From assembly GCA_051870755.1 (NCBI GenBank), contig JBJECE010000009.1, positions 1-64,000 on the forward strand: a stretch of DNA of 64,000 bases. Direction: 5' to 3'. Made by a program: the position numbers and the translations under genes. Origin of the DNA: W0P28-013 sp051870755 (GTDB lineage Bacteria; Bacteroidota; Bacteroidia; Bacteroidales; Paludibacteraceae). A model generated the notes under the pieces. It was not told the DNA's origin. It saw only the letters and a program-made list of their open reading frames with translations, and searched no databases. Every line of letters begins with the position of its first letter. Positions within the stretch are counted from its first letter, which is position 1. Below are positions 51,555-60,235 of the stretch, piece after piece.

Positions 51555-53693
51555 CTATTTCACAATCACTTTGTGCGTTTGGTTGCCGATTTTTACGATG
51601 TAAACGCCGTTGAGCGATCCGTTTTGGGCGGTTACATCAATGCCGAGCACGGTGTAGATGCGCATGTCGTCGGCACCGTAGATGCGCCCGTCGCGGCCGA
51701 AAACAATCGTTGTCGGCATGGTGGCGTTTTCGATGGCGGTCGAGGCTTCGCACACGGCGCTCAATGCCACATTTCTAATCTCCCAACACGACCCTTCGGC
51801 AGCCGTGGCAGCCACATATTTGAAGGCGAAGTGCATGTTTTTGGTCAAAAACTCTTTGGGAATATTGATGTTACCCGACTTGACAAACGTCCAATTCGTG
51901 CCTGTCGGATAGTTGGGAATGGTTACCTGTGTCCATGTGGCGGAGGCAGGTGCGCCTCCCTCGTAGTCGTTCGACAACCAAAGGGTTTGCATCGTGGTTT
52001 TGTTGGCGGCATTGCCTTTGTTTGCTGTGTGTTCGAATGTGAGCGTGGCTGCTTCGTGCTTGCTGAGATTAAAGGCAGGCGACACGAGCCAATCTTCGTT
52101 GTTGTCCGATGCCGTGCCGTCCATTCGGGCATACTGGTTGTTTGTATCGCAATACCAATCGTTCGTACCGCTCACATTTATCGAGGTAAAATCGCCTAAC
52201 GACGAGGAGAATGTTTCGGAATAACTCATCGTTTCGCACTCGGTTGTCTCCTCTTCGCCGGATTCGGCATTGAGTTTCAAGCCGACAAGGTAAGGGTCGT
52301 GGTCGGAGTAGCGATAAGCGGAGTTGTATGCCGCATCGTCGCCACAACTTGTGCAGATGTGATACACAGCCGCGCCCGTTATCTGTGTCGCCATGGTGCT
52401 GTTGGCAAACACATGGTCGATGAGTTCGCCGCCACCGTAGCAATGCGAGAATGCCGCCGGATTGTAGATTAGGAGTTGCTCCTCGTAGCCGGCATCGACC
52501 AGAATTTGCAGCGGCTCTTCGCCTATTTCGCAGTTCAGGTCGCCCAAAATCAAAATGTCGGGGTCGGCAGTGATGCTTGAAAGCGTAGCCAGCAAATCTT
52601 TTGCGTTTTTTGCGCGTGTGGCATTGCCTTGGTCTTCGGTTGTATCTTTGGCCTTGAAGTGGTTCATGCTCAACGTGAAACGTCCGCCCGAGGTCAAATC
52701 CTCGAACATCTGATAACGCATCGTGTATTTGTAATATATTTGCGACGACGATGGTTTGTTGTTGCCGATGGGTTTCACTTTGTCTTTGCGGTAGATGAAG
52801 CCTGATTTTATGAATGTGTATCCATCTGAAATATAGTCGATTATGTAGTTGTATGGTTTGTCCTCGGTGCGCCCGTTGAGCGAGTCGGTAATCACCTGCA
52901 ATGGCACTTCATTGGCTTCCAATTCGCACAAGGCGATGATGTCGGCGTTGGCAAAACGGAACACATCGACCATACGGCTTGTTTTGTCGGCAAGGCACGC
53001 TTCGTTGTCGCAGTCGCTGCGGTCGGTTTCGGTGTAGTGTATGAAGTAGTTGCGCACGTTTTGTGCCAGCACCACCAAGTCGGGTTCGCCAATGCTCGGC
53101 AGTGCAACGGGCAGTACAAGTCCTGTGCCCGATTCATTTGCGTTGCAAACGGACGTGAGCGAAAAATTTTTCACTTCCCAACCCGGAACATCGCTGTCGG
53201 TGTTGTCGTAGTAGAACGCAATGCGCACGTTCGCTTGTCCCAAAAACGCGTCGGGCACTGCAATCGTGTTATCCACCCACGACCATTTTGTGCCGCTCCC
53301 GGCAAAAGTCATCTCCAAATCGGTCCAAGTGGCGGTGTGAACATCGCCGGCAAAGTCGGAGGAGATTTTCAGTTTGCATCGTTCGCTCCACGAGCCACTG
53401 CCAAACGCACAGGCGTGCGTAAAGGCAATGGATGCCGATTTCATGTCGCTCAAATCGAATGCCGGCGACACCAACCAATCTTCGTTCGTGCCATTGTTGA
53501 ATCCGTTGATAACGGCACAAGCGTACGTTGTGTTTATCGACCACGAGGCTGTTCCTCCGTTGTCGTAAGCGGTAAACTCGCCCAAGTCCGTGGCAAACGA
53601 CTCGTTGTAGGCGAGATTTTGGCACGTTGGTGCCGCTTGTGAATTGATCGCAAAAGCGATTGCCAAAAGCAAAAATAGGTGTTTCTGTTTCAT
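51555..53693 (-). CDS. Secreted endonuclease with two adhesin-type domains
   Basis: About 712 residues from ATG 53693; the 61 codons upstream are not part of it. Signal peptide LFLLLAIAFAINSQA. A choice-of-anchor-J/cleaved-adhesin-type domain (about 20-170; NEDWLVSPAFDLS), then an endonuclease/exonuclease/phosphatase domain (about 185-480) with TLSMNHFKAKD, ILILGDLNCEIGE and a terminal catalytic SDHDPYLVGLKL, then a second adhesin-type domain (NNEDWLVSPAFNLS) and a sorting tail ending THKVIVK. Likely a surface-exposed nuclease that degrades extracellular DNA; substrate not proven. Confidence 0.72.
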   Translation of the reverse strand: MKQKHLFLLLAIAFAINSQAAPTCQNLAYNESFATDLGEFTAYDNGGTASWSINTTYACAVINGFNNGTNEDWLVSPAFDLSDMKSASIAFTHACAFGSGSWSERCKLKISSDFAGDVHTATWTDLEMTFAGSGTKWSWVDNTIAVPDAFLGQANVRIAFYYDNTDSDVPGWEVKNFSLTSVCNANESGTGLVLPVALPSIGEPDLVVLAQNVRNYFIHYTETDRSDCDNEACLADKTSRMVDVFRFANADIIALCELEANEVPLQVITDSLNGRTEDKPYNYIIDYISDGYTFIKSGFIYRKDKVKPIGNNKPSSSQIYYKYTMRYQMFEDLTSGGRFTLSMNHFKAKDTTEDQGNATRAKNAKDLLATLSSITADPDILILGDLNCEIGEEPLQILVDAGYEEQLLIYNPAAFSHCYGGGELIDHVFANSTMATQITGAAVYHICTSCGDDAAYNSAYRYSDHDPYLVGLKLNAESGEEETTECETMSYSETFSSSLGDFTSINVSGTNDWYCDTNNQYARMDGTASDNNEDWLVSPAFNLSKHEAATLTFEHTANKGNAANKTTMQTLWLSNDYEGGAPASATWTQVTIPNYPTGTNWTFVKSGNINIPKEFLTKNMHFAFKYVAATAAEGSCWEIRNVALSAVCEASTAIENATMPTTIVFGRDGRIYGADDMRIYTVLGIDVTAQNGSLNGVYIVKIGNQTHKVIVK

Positions 53694-54130
53694 AGTTTTA
53701 GTATTGATTTGATTAAAATGATTAAAAAAGGCGTCAACTTTTTGCACTCTTTCCTGTGGGAAGGCTCTGGTATGCCTGTGATTGAGAAAAAAGAAAGCAA
53801 AAATGCTCAAGCCCCTTCTCGGAAACAAATTTTTGATTTGTTTGGAATACCGATGAGGTTTCGACTTCTCAATCACTTATCGAAAATTTACCAGATTTCC
53901 CAAGTTCAAAAGTCGAATTATCAAAAAAAATATCGGGGAACACTTTCCCATAATACGCTGCAAATGTACAGAAAATAACTGACAACCGCAAGCATTTTTC
54001 ACACTTTTTTTGACAATTGACGCGGCATTTTGCTTTCGGTGTGCAAAGTTAGTTGTGCGCAGCGAATAATCATATAGACAAATCTTGATTTCGTCGGTAT
54101 GATTATGCGGAAAATGTATTTTTTGTGAGG
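53694..54130 (-). other. 437-nt gene-free stretch, probable long leader of the nuclease gene
   Basis: No credible gene. On the minus strand TAACTTTG (54052-54045) and TACATTTG (53968-53961) resemble -7 boxes that would give leaders of about 340 or 260 nt for the nuclease gene. Neither has a well-spaced TTTG. A 99-residue plus-strand reading here has no domain. I see no further structure. Confidence 0.4.
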
Positions 54131-55492
54131 TCAGAATGGCAGCGGATAGCCGTTTGGGAATTTCTTTTTGATGCGGTAGCGTACGGTGTAAATCGATGCC
54201 GGCTCGACGTTGAATAGCGTGGCTATTTCGGTCGGTTTCAATCCGGCGATGAAACACAGCATATAGCGTTTGTCCACAAGGCTCAAAGATTTGTGGGCGT
54301 CGTTAATTAGTGCTTCGGTCAGTGCGAGGTCGATTTTTTGCAGTCGTGGTGCCAGCGTGGGGAAGTCGTTCGACAGGTTTTGCACGATGGTCATCAGGGT
54401 GGTGTGTTGGGCTTGTTGTGTCATATCGGCTTCAACGGCGGCTTCGTAGCGTGTTTGTTCGCGGTTGAGGTGGCGCAGTATTCCGACGAGTGTGCCGAGT
54501 ATTATAATTAGGATTAGTCCTGCTATCAGCCACCGCATTTCGTTGATAGTGTGGTCTTTTTTCTCGATGTTGTATTGTGCTTCCACTTCGTGTAAGGCGC
54601 GATTTTTCTCTATCGAGAAACGTTCGCTGTTGTTGTCGGTGTAGAGTTTTTGGTAGTGCAAGGCTTTGTCGGGTTGACCGATTGTTTCGTACAATTCTAC
54701 CATGAAGGCGTAAGCTTCGCCGCGTTCGGTCAGTATGGCGTTTGGGCTCATGGTTTCTACCGTATCGATGAGTGCGAGTACGGCGTTCATTTCGGCTTCG
54801 GCTTTGTCGTATTGTGCGTCGTACAGATAGAGCCATGCTTGTAGGTCGCGTATCGAGATGTCGCCTTGCAGTCGTTCCGAGCGCGTCAGGAAAGTTTGTG
54901 TGGTGTTGGCTTGGCGTGCTTTGTCCAGATAGCGGACGATGGAGTCGGTCGGGCGCGGGTCGTAGTACAGGTCGTACGATACGGCCACGTTGTAGTAGTT
55001 CCACACGGGATTCACTTTGCGTTGCTTCAGTTCGTCGTTTGTCATTTGTTCAAGGCAGACGATGGCGTGTTTGCCGTCGGTCATGGCTTGTTCGCGTGCA
55101 AGCGTGTCGCCGGTTTCTTCGAACAGACAGACGTTATACGTTTGCCGCACCGACAGATAGTCGTATTGCAGGGCGCTGTTTGCGGGCGCGTATTGTTGCA
55201 GTTCGCGCATTTTGTGCAGTGTCTGCTGCATGCCGATGGTGTCGCGCTGGTTCAGGTACAGCGTGGCGATGTTGTAGTAGCACAGCGACACGCGTTCCCA
55301 ATTTTTTTGCTTGGCGTATTGTTCCGAGAGTTTCAAAAAGCGTTTATCTGCTTCGGCCGTGTTGCCGGCAGCGAGTATCGTTTCGGCCTCGTCGAGTTGT
55401 CGTTCCAACTGTTCCGCGTCGGGCGCACAAGCCGTCAGGCACACCATGAGTGCGCTCCACACCAAAATGTATGTCGTGCTGAAGTGGCGCAT
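54131..55492 (-). CDS. TPR-containing regulator with LuxR-type C-terminal HTH
   Basis: 453 residues. Signal peptide/lipobox (VCLTAC) suggests attachment on the outside of the inner membrane. About 40-305 are TPR-like helical repeats (WERVSLCYYNIATLYLNQ); then one transmembrane helix (about 323-343, LIAGLILIIILGTLVGIL); then a coiled region and a C-terminal HTH (DKRYMLCFIAGLKPTEIATL, then FNVEPASIYTVRYRIKKKF). This transmembrane TPR-HTH design is well known in Bacteroidota as one-component envelope-stress or nutrient sensors. Its target is unknown. Convergent with nothing; rimM follows downstream on the same strand after 3 nt. Confidence 0.75.
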   Translation of the reverse strand: MRHFSTTYILVWSALMVCLTACAPDAEQLERQLDEAETILAAGNTAEADKRFLKLSEQYAKQKNWERVSLCYYNIATLYLNQRDTIGMQQTLHKMRELQQYAPANSALQYDYLSVRQTYNVCLFEETGDTLAREQAMTDGKHAIVCLEQMTNDELKQRKVNPVWNYYNVAVSYDLYYDPRPTDSIVRYLDKARQANTTQTFLTRSERLQGDISIRDLQAWLYLYDAQYDKAEAEMNAVLALIDTVETMSPNAILTERGEAYAFMVELYETIGQPDKALHYQKLYTDNNSERFSIEKNRALHEVEAQYNIEKKDHTINEMRWLIAGLILIIILGTLVGILRHLNREQTRYEAAVEADMTQQAQHTTLMTIVQNLSNDFPTLAPRLQKIDLALTEALINDAHKSLSLVDKRYMLCFIAGLKPTEIATLFNVEPASIYTVRYRIKKKFPNGYPLPF

Positions 55493-55495
55493 CGG

Positions 55496-55993
55496 TTATA
55501 GCGATAGGAGTCCTTCGGGCAGGTTCATGTATAGCGTTTTTTTGTCGTGGTCGATGTCGTCGATGAATGTTTCGTTTATGGGAATGAGGCGTTCGCCTAC
55601 GGCAAACAGGGCGTTGGCGGTGCTGTCGTCCACGGCGCTGATGGTGCCTATCAGTCCCGCATGTTTATCGACGATGTCGAATCCAACGAAGTAGTCGATT
55701 GCCAAATGGTCGTTGTCGGCCACCAGCGTTTTTTTTACATAGATGGTTTTGCCGCACAAGGCGCGCGCCGCCTGCTCGTCGTCGATGTCGTCTATTTTGA
55801 CAAGGGTTGTGGTGTCGTTTTTGTAGCGATACGATTCGATGAAGAACGGGACAAAAATGGCATCCATTTCGAACACGAAGTAGGTGCATTGGTCGAGGTC
55901 GAACTCCGTGTCGAATGTGCACGCCAATTCGCCATGCACGCCGTGTGTGCGTGTGGTTTTGCCTACGGCAGCGATGTCGGCTTCGGTAATCAT
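55496..55993 (-). CDS. rimM: Ribosome maturation factor RimM
   Basis: 165 residues. It helps process and assemble the 30S ribosomal subunit. The N-terminal domain (AVGKTTRTHGVHGELACTF), an N-domain middle with DDIDDEQAARALCGKTIYVK, and the PRC-barrel part (AIDYFVGFDIVDKHAGLIG, then INETFIDDIDHDKKTLYMNL) fit RimM. Shorter than gammaproteobacterial members but in the normal Bacteroidota range. Its ATG overlaps the stop of lgt (ATGA at 55990-55993). Confidence 0.9.
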   Translation of the reverse strand: MITEADIAAVGKTTRTHGVHGELACTFDTEFDLDQCTYFVFEMDAIFVPFFIESYRYKNDTTTLVKIDDIDDEQAARALCGKTIYVKKTLVADNDHLAIDYFVGFDIVDKHAGLIGTISAVDDSTANALFAVGERLIPINETFIDDIDHDKKTLYMNLPEGLLSL

Positions 55994-56892
55994 TTTTGTT
56001 TGTTTTTAGCCGGTTCGGCGGGCAGTATAAACTCGCGTTTGCCTTTTTTCAGCGCATAGACGATGAGCGTGATGCCCAAAATGACGAACGGCACGCTGAG
56101 CCATTGCCCCATGTTAAACATCATGTCGGCCTCGAATGCCGATTGGTCGTTTTTCAGCAACTCGATTATCTGGCGCGAGAGGAATATGCCTGTAAATCCG
56201 ATGCCGGTGAGCAGACCGCAGTATTTGCCGCCATCTTTTTTCCAATAGAGCCACAACAGCAGCACGGCCACTATCAGGTAGGCGCCCGCTTCGTAGAGTT
56301 GGGTGGGGTGGCAGGGCAGCCATTCCGACGACGGACAGCACAGTTGAGGTGCCGGACAAGCCACAAAGTCATCGACAGTGCCGCAGAATTGTTTGTCGCC
56401 GCGCAGGAATACAAATCCCCACGGCATGTTGGTCGGTGTGCCGTAAATTTCGCTATTCATCAGGTTGCCGAGGCGAATCATGCACGCCACGGGTGCGCAG
56501 CCTATGAACAGACGGTCGCCCAACCACCACATCGGTTGTTTGGTCATGTATTTCGACAGCAGCCAGCAGCACAATACGATGGCAATGGCGCCACCATGGC
56601 TGGCCAAACCGCCGTGCCATATTTTTGGTATTTCGGAGAGGTTTTGGCTGTAGTAATCCCAATCGTAGAAAAACACATGCCCGAGGCGCGACCCGACGAT
56701 GACGGACACCACCATCCAGATGAAAACTTTATCAACCCACGAATCGGGCGCACCATCGTGTTTGAACGTCTGCCCGATAAGCGTGATGCCCAAAAAGAAT
56801 CCGAGCGCATACAACAAGCCGTACCAACGTATCGACAACGCACCGATCGAAAAAATCACGGGGTCGGCATTCCAAATAATACTTAACAACAT
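55990..56892 (-). CDS. lgt: Prolipoprotein diacylglyceryl transferase
   Basis: About 300 residues from ATG 56892. It transfers diacylglycerol to the lipobox cysteine of lipoproteins in the inner membrane, a step needed by the many lipoproteins in this window. Seven transmembrane helices are visible, with the conserved IRWYGLLYALGFFLGITL region, the Lgt signature HGGLASHGGAIAI, and RLGNLMNSEIYGTPTNMPWG (Arg-Gly-Asn-Asn/Glu ligands). ATGA-coupled to rimM. Half-consensus promoter TAACTTTG at 56923-56916. Confidence 0.94.
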   Translation of the reverse strand: MLLSIIWNADPVIFSIGALSIRWYGLLYALGFFLGITLIGQTFKHDGAPDSWVDKVFIWMVVSVIVGSRLGHVFFYDWDYYSQNLSEIPKIWHGGLASHGGAIAIVLCCWLLSKYMTKQPMWWLGDRLFIGCAPVACMIRLGNLMNSEIYGTPTNMPWGFVFLRGDKQFCGTVDDFVACPAPQLCCPSSEWLPCHPTQLYEAGAYLIVAVLLLWLYWKKDGGKYCGLLTGIGFTGIFLSRQIIELLKNDQSAFEADMMFNMGQWLSVPFVILGITLIVYALKKGKREFILPAEPAKNKQK

Positions 56893-56915
56893 GATATTTG
56901 ATAAATTTTTGCCGA

Positions 56916-56923
56916 CAAAGTTA
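56916..56923 (-). promoter_or_regulatory. -7 promoter box of lgt-rimM
   Basis: TAACTTTG on the minus strand, 23 nt before the lgt ATG. No TTTG at the expected spacing. Confidence 0.45.
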
Positions 56924-57115
56924 CGCATTTTATTCCAAAAACGACCGTTTTGGCCGACTTTTTGCATGTATTTTTGTCGAAATACAGTGTCAATAGTACT
57001 TTTTTGTGTTCGTTTTGTAATATTCGCGTTGCACTTAGTTGCTGATTATCAGGGCGTTTTTGTACGGTTTGTTAAATTTGTGGGTTGAAAAGTGTGTCTT
57101 ATTCAAAAAAAAGTC

Positions 57116-57123
57116 GTACCTTT
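57116..57123 (+). promoter_or_regulatory. -7 promoter box of acpP-fabF
   Basis: TACCTTTG, about 58 nt before acpP. A TGTG lies 20 nt upstream, one mismatch from the TTTG -33 element. Leader of about 50 nt. Confidence 0.6.
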
Positions 57124-57181
57124 GCGCCGATTTTCGGATCAACAAACAATAAACCAATTTATCAATTAAAATTTTTACATT

Positions 57182-57418
57182 ATGTCTGAAGTAGAAGAAA
57201 AGGTAAAAGCGATAATTGTGGAGAAATTGGGCGTAAACGCATCGTTGGTAACGAACGAAGCCAGTTTCACAGCCGACCTTGGTGCCGATTCGCTTGATAC
57301 GGTTGAGTTAATCATGGAGTTTGAAAAAGAGTTCAACATTCAAATTCCGGAAGAAACAGCTGAAAAAATCGCCACCGTTGGCGATGCAGTTGCTCAAATC
57401 GAAGCCGCAGTAGCTTAA
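57182..57418 (+). CDS. acpP: Acyl carrier protein
   Basis: 78 residues. It carries growing fatty acyl chains on a 4'-phosphopantetheine attached to the Ser of the DSLD motif (LGADSLDTVELIMEFEKEF). MSEVEEKVKAIIVEKLGVN is the usual N-terminus, and the protein is acidic and helical as expected. It lies 22 nt upstream of fabF, the classic fatty-acid pairing, with a -7 box at 57116-57123. Confidence 0.97.
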   Translation: MSEVEEKVKAIIVEKLGVNASLVTNEASFTADLGADSLDTVELIMEFEKEFNIQIPEETAEKIATVGDAVAQIEAAVA

Positions 57419-57440
57419 AATTTCGCATTATCCCCTTTTT

Positions 57441-58700
57441 ATGGAATTAAAACGAGTTGTAGTAACAGGCCTTGGCGCTGTTACACCGCTTGGTAATACT
57501 GTCCCCGATTTGTGGGACAGTGTTGTTAATGGCCGCAGCGGTGCAACCCCCATCACGCTCTTCGACGCGTCGAAACTTAAGGTGCAATTTGCTTGCGAAG
57601 TCAAAAATTTCGACCCGTTGCAGTTTATCGACCGCAAGGAGGCGCGTAAGATGGATCGGTTTGCACAAATGTCGATGGTGGCGGCCGACGAGGCCATTGC
57701 CGATGCCCATTTCGACCTGGAGCATACCGATTTGGATCGTGTGGGCGTGGTGTTTGGCGTCGGTACCGGCGGTCTGAAAAGTTTTGAAGAAGAAGTCATC
57801 GACTACGCAGCCATTCGCGATACCATCGGGCCGCGTTTCAATCCGTTCTTGATCCCGAAGTTTGTGCCCGACATGGCGCCGGGGCTCATCTCTATCAAAT
57901 ATGGATTCCGGGGACCGAATTTTGCCACTGCGGCGGCTTGCGCCTCGTCGAACCATGCCATAGCCGAAGCGTTCAACCAGATTCGTTTGCACAAGGCCGA
58001 CATCATGGTGGTGGGCGGTGCCGAAGCGGCCGTAACGGCCTGTGGCATTGGCGGATTCTGCGCCATGCACGCCTTATCGACACGCAACGATACGCCCGAA
58101 ACGGCATCGCGCCCATTCAGCAAAAGCCGCGATGGATTTGTGCTGGGCGAAGGCAGTTCGGTGTTGGTGCTCGAGGAGTACGAACATGCGGTGGCGCGCG
58201 GCGCGAAAATTTATGCCGAGTTGGCCGGATGCGGATTGAGCGCCGATGCCTATCACATGACGGCGCCCGACCCCGACGGTCGTGGTGCGGCGCTGGTGAT
58301 GCGCAACGCGCTGGCCGATGCCGAAATGCAGGTCGAGGAGATCGATTACATCAATCTGCATGGCACTTCGACGCCGTTGGGCGATGTGGCCGAAATGCGT
58401 GCCGTGAAAGAGGTGTTTGGCGATTGGGCTTACAAGATGAATCTGAGCGCTACCAAGTCGATGACAGGCCATTTGTTGGGCGGCGCCGGCGCTTTGGAGG
58501 CGGTTATCAGCGTGTTGGCTTTGCAGCACGATATAGTGCCGCCAACAATCAATTTTGACGAAAATGACAAAGACCCCGATGTCGATTACGACCTGAATTT
58601 TACCTTCAACAAAGCACAGAAACGCCCATTGCGCGCCGTGCTGTCGAACACGTTTGGTTTCGGCGGTCATAATGCGGCAGCTATTTTCCGCAAAATTTAA
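57441..58700 (+). CDS. fabF: Beta-ketoacyl-ACP synthase II
   Basis: 419 residues. It condenses malonyl-ACP with acyl-ACP to lengthen fatty acids. Motifs: RVVVTGLGAVTPLGNT, catalytic Cys in TAAACASSNHAIAEAF (about residue 170), and the two His of the condensing triad in INLHGTSTPLGD and TKSMTGHLLGGAGALEA. The tail SNTFGFGGHNAA is typical of FabF. Normal length. It is cotranscribed with acpP and followed by an intrinsic terminator at 58722-58751. Confidence 0.97.
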   Translation: MELKRVVVTGLGAVTPLGNTVPDLWDSVVNGRSGATPITLFDASKLKVQFACEVKNFDPLQFIDRKEARKMDRFAQMSMVAADEAIADAHFDLEHTDLDRVGVVFGVGTGGLKSFEEEVIDYAAIRDTIGPRFNPFLIPKFVPDMAPGLISIKYGFRGPNFATAAACASSNHAIAEAFNQIRLHKADIMVVGGAEAAVTACGIGGFCAMHALSTRNDTPETASRPFSKSRDGFVLGEGSSVLVLEEYEHAVARGAKIYAELAGCGLSADAYHMTAPDPDGRGAALVMRNALADAEMQVEEIDYINLHGTSTPLGDVAEMRAVKEVFGDWAYKMNLSATKSMTGHLLGGAGALEAVISVLALQHDIVPPTINFDENDKDPDVDYDLNFTFNKAQKRPLRAVLSNTFGFGGHNAAAIFRKI

Positions 58701-58721
58701 TCAGTTGCTGTCATAAATGTT

Positions 58722-58751
58722 AAAAAGACGTCCTTAAGGGCGTCTTTTTTT
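58722..58751 (+). terminator. Intrinsic terminator of acpP-fabF
   Basis: AAAGACGTCC pairs with GGGCGTCTTT and is followed by a T-run (TTTTTTT). It lies 22 nt after the fabF stop. Confidence 0.88.
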
Positions 58752-58845
58752 GTTTGTACGGGCGAAATGTTTTTTTTTCGCTTCCGCTGCTTGTTGCTAC
58801 TTTTTCTAGGCGCTTTCCGAAGGCGCCTGCCGCACATTTGTACGG

Positions 58846-58985
58846 CTAAAAATAAAAGGTCGTTTTTATTGTGCTATCTCGGGAACGACCGCTGTTTCTT
58901 AATTCTTTATAAGTTCGACTAATTGCTTATTTAATTATAAATCAGTATCTTATAAAAAAACTAAAAGTTGTGTGTTTGATAAGCG
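58846..58985 (-). ncRNA. Candidate small RNA with consensus promoter and terminator
   Basis: The promoter at 58991-59022 fires leftward into 140 nt that carry no start codon and no gene. The transcript would end at a hairpin, GGTCGTT (58864-58858 side) with AACGACC (58884-58890), followed by a T-rich tail on the minus strand (58857-58846). Promoter and terminator are both complete, so a short RNA is the simplest reading. It lies antisense to nothing and is divergent from the XRE gene at 59038. I know no named class that it matches. Confidence 0.5.
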
Positions 58986-58990
58986 CCCTG

Positions 58991-59022
58991 CAAAGGTACG
59001 TCTTTTATTTTGTATTTACAAA
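58991..59022 (-). promoter_or_regulatory. Full Bacteroidota promoter with no gene downstream
   Basis: Minus strand: TTTG (59022-59019), a 20-nt spacer, TACCTTTG (58998-58991). This exact consensus drives leftward into 58990-58846, where no protein start is found. It lies 16 nt upstream of the plus-strand XRE gene. Confidence 0.7.
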
Positions 59023-59037
59023 CTTTTTCTAAAAAAA

Positions 59038-59262
59038 ATGGTCAACGATTACGCCACTAACCGCATCATCGGGCAGCGTGTACGCCAACTGCGCACCAAA
59101 GCAGGCATCACACAGCACGAATTGGCGTTGCGTTGCGACATCGAGCCATCAAATATGTGCCGCATCGAAGCCGGCCGCACCAACCTGACGGTGAACACCA
59201 TGCGGCGCATCTGCACGGCTTTGGCTGTGCCTTTTTGGCAACTGACCGAAGGAATTGTCTGA
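59038..59262 (+). CDS. Small XRE-family helix-turn-helix regulator
   Basis: 74 residues from ATG 59038. Complete XRE/lambda-type HTH: IGQRVRQLRTKAGITQHELA, then LRCDIEPSNMCRIEAGRTNL and TVNTMRRICTALAVPFWQL. It is a stand-alone DNA-binding protein of the kind that autoregulates. Its start lies just right of the leftward promoter at 58991-59022, so the regulator and the candidate small RNA share a control region. The five-gene lipoprotein cluster follows 290 nt downstream, but a link is inference. Confidence 0.8.
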   Translation: MVNDYATNRIIGQRVRQLRTKAGITQHELALRCDIEPSNMCRIEAGRTNLTVNTMRRICTALAVPFWQLTEGIV

Positions 59263-59487
59263 AAAAACGCGGTTGCAGGCGCTTTTTATGGCTTAACTAA
59301 ATCGACCTTTTTGTGATAATATTGTCTTTGTGGCGCACGAAAATGAGGGTTTATATGTCAAACGCATTGCGGTTTGGGACAGGTTGTAAATCGGGCATGT
59401 ATGCAAAAGGACCAATAAGGACTAAAAATTATGCAGTTTAACTAAATTTTTTTATATTACTTTGCAGTGCCAAAACAAGCGCTGATG

Positions 59488-59528
59488 TTTTACCACGGAG
59501 TTAGCCGAAAATCCTGAAAAGAGTAGGC
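59488..59528 (+). repeat. 41-nt leader repeat, copy 1
   Basis: Identical to 61083-61123 except at two positions. It contains CGGAGT-AGCCGAAAATCC and TGAAAAGAGTAGGC, and ends 24 nt before the ATG of the first lipoprotein gene (59553). A CCT/AGG pairing could make a small hairpin. It lies in a transcribed leader about 80 nt long. Confidence 0.7.
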
Positions 59529-59552
59529 GAAAAAAATAAAATTAAATTTCTT

Positions 59553-60167
59553 ATGAAAAAGTTGTTGTTATTTTTTATGTGTGCGTCTATGTTGTACGCA
59601 TGTGGCGGTAAGCCGGAGTCGCAACCAACCGAGGAGTCCAAAAACCTTGCTTCGTCGTCGGTGGTGCTCAAAGGGAAACATGCCAATTTGTTTAAGGTCG
59701 ATGGCGACGACTGCAAAGTGAGCCTGGTGCAAGTGGGTGGCGATTGGCAGGTGCGTGTCAAACTGACGATTGCCAACAATAAATCGTACCATCAGTTGTC
59801 GAACAAGACCAAGTATCAACCCGAAGTCGCCCATGTTCGCGGACAACTGCTCAATGCCGGCGATGTGGAATTGGCTTCGTTGGAGGTGTCGGCCGAAGAA
59901 TGGAACATGTTGTTGGCTGAAGATGTGGACGGACAGATGGAGATAACGCTGAAGACCTACGCCTACCAACACTATACGTATGAGCAGGCCAAAGCGATGT
60001 ACGATAAAGTGGCCGGCGTTGAACTGACCAATATCGAATTGGAGAAAGCCAAATCGGGTTCCGACGAGTCGCTTTTTGATGACGAAACCCAAAAAGCCAT
60101 CAAAGACGTGCAGCAAATATTGGAGGTCGAAGGGCAGATGCTGGACGCCTTGCATCAGTTGATGTAA
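59553..60167 (+). CDS. Lipoprotein of unknown function
   Basis: 204 residues with a lipobox (SMLYAC18). After a short Ser/Glu/Thr-rich linker there is a beta-rich domain (about 35-130: KVSLVQVGGDWQVRVKLTI, then LNAGDVELASLEVSAEEW) and a C-terminal helical part (TQKAIKDVQQILEVEGQ). No family recognised. First of a cluster of five genes (to 62411), four of them lipoproteins. Its leader holds the 41-nt repeat copy at 59488-59528; it shares no clear protein similarity with the later members. Promoter box TTACTTTG at 59457-59464. Confidence 0.65.
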   Translation: MKKLLLFFMCASMLYACGGKPESQPTEESKNLASSSVVLKGKHANLFKVDGDDCKVSLVQVGGDWQVRVKLTIANNKSYHQLSNKTKYQPEVAHVRGQLLNAGDVELASLEVSAEEWNMLLAEDVDGQMEITLKTYAYQHYTYEQAKAMYDKVAGVELTNIELEKAKSGSDESLFDDETQKAIKDVQQILEVEGQMLDALHQLM

Positions 60168-60235
60168 CATACAACACTGTTTTTTAAAAAAGTTTGAACA
60201 CTAATTTTTATTTACTAATTTAATTCTATTATTTT

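Noticed and set aside
53679..53978. 99-residue plus-strand reading frame
   Set aside because: No domain, signal peptide or ribosome-binding context. It lies in the leader of the nuclease gene.
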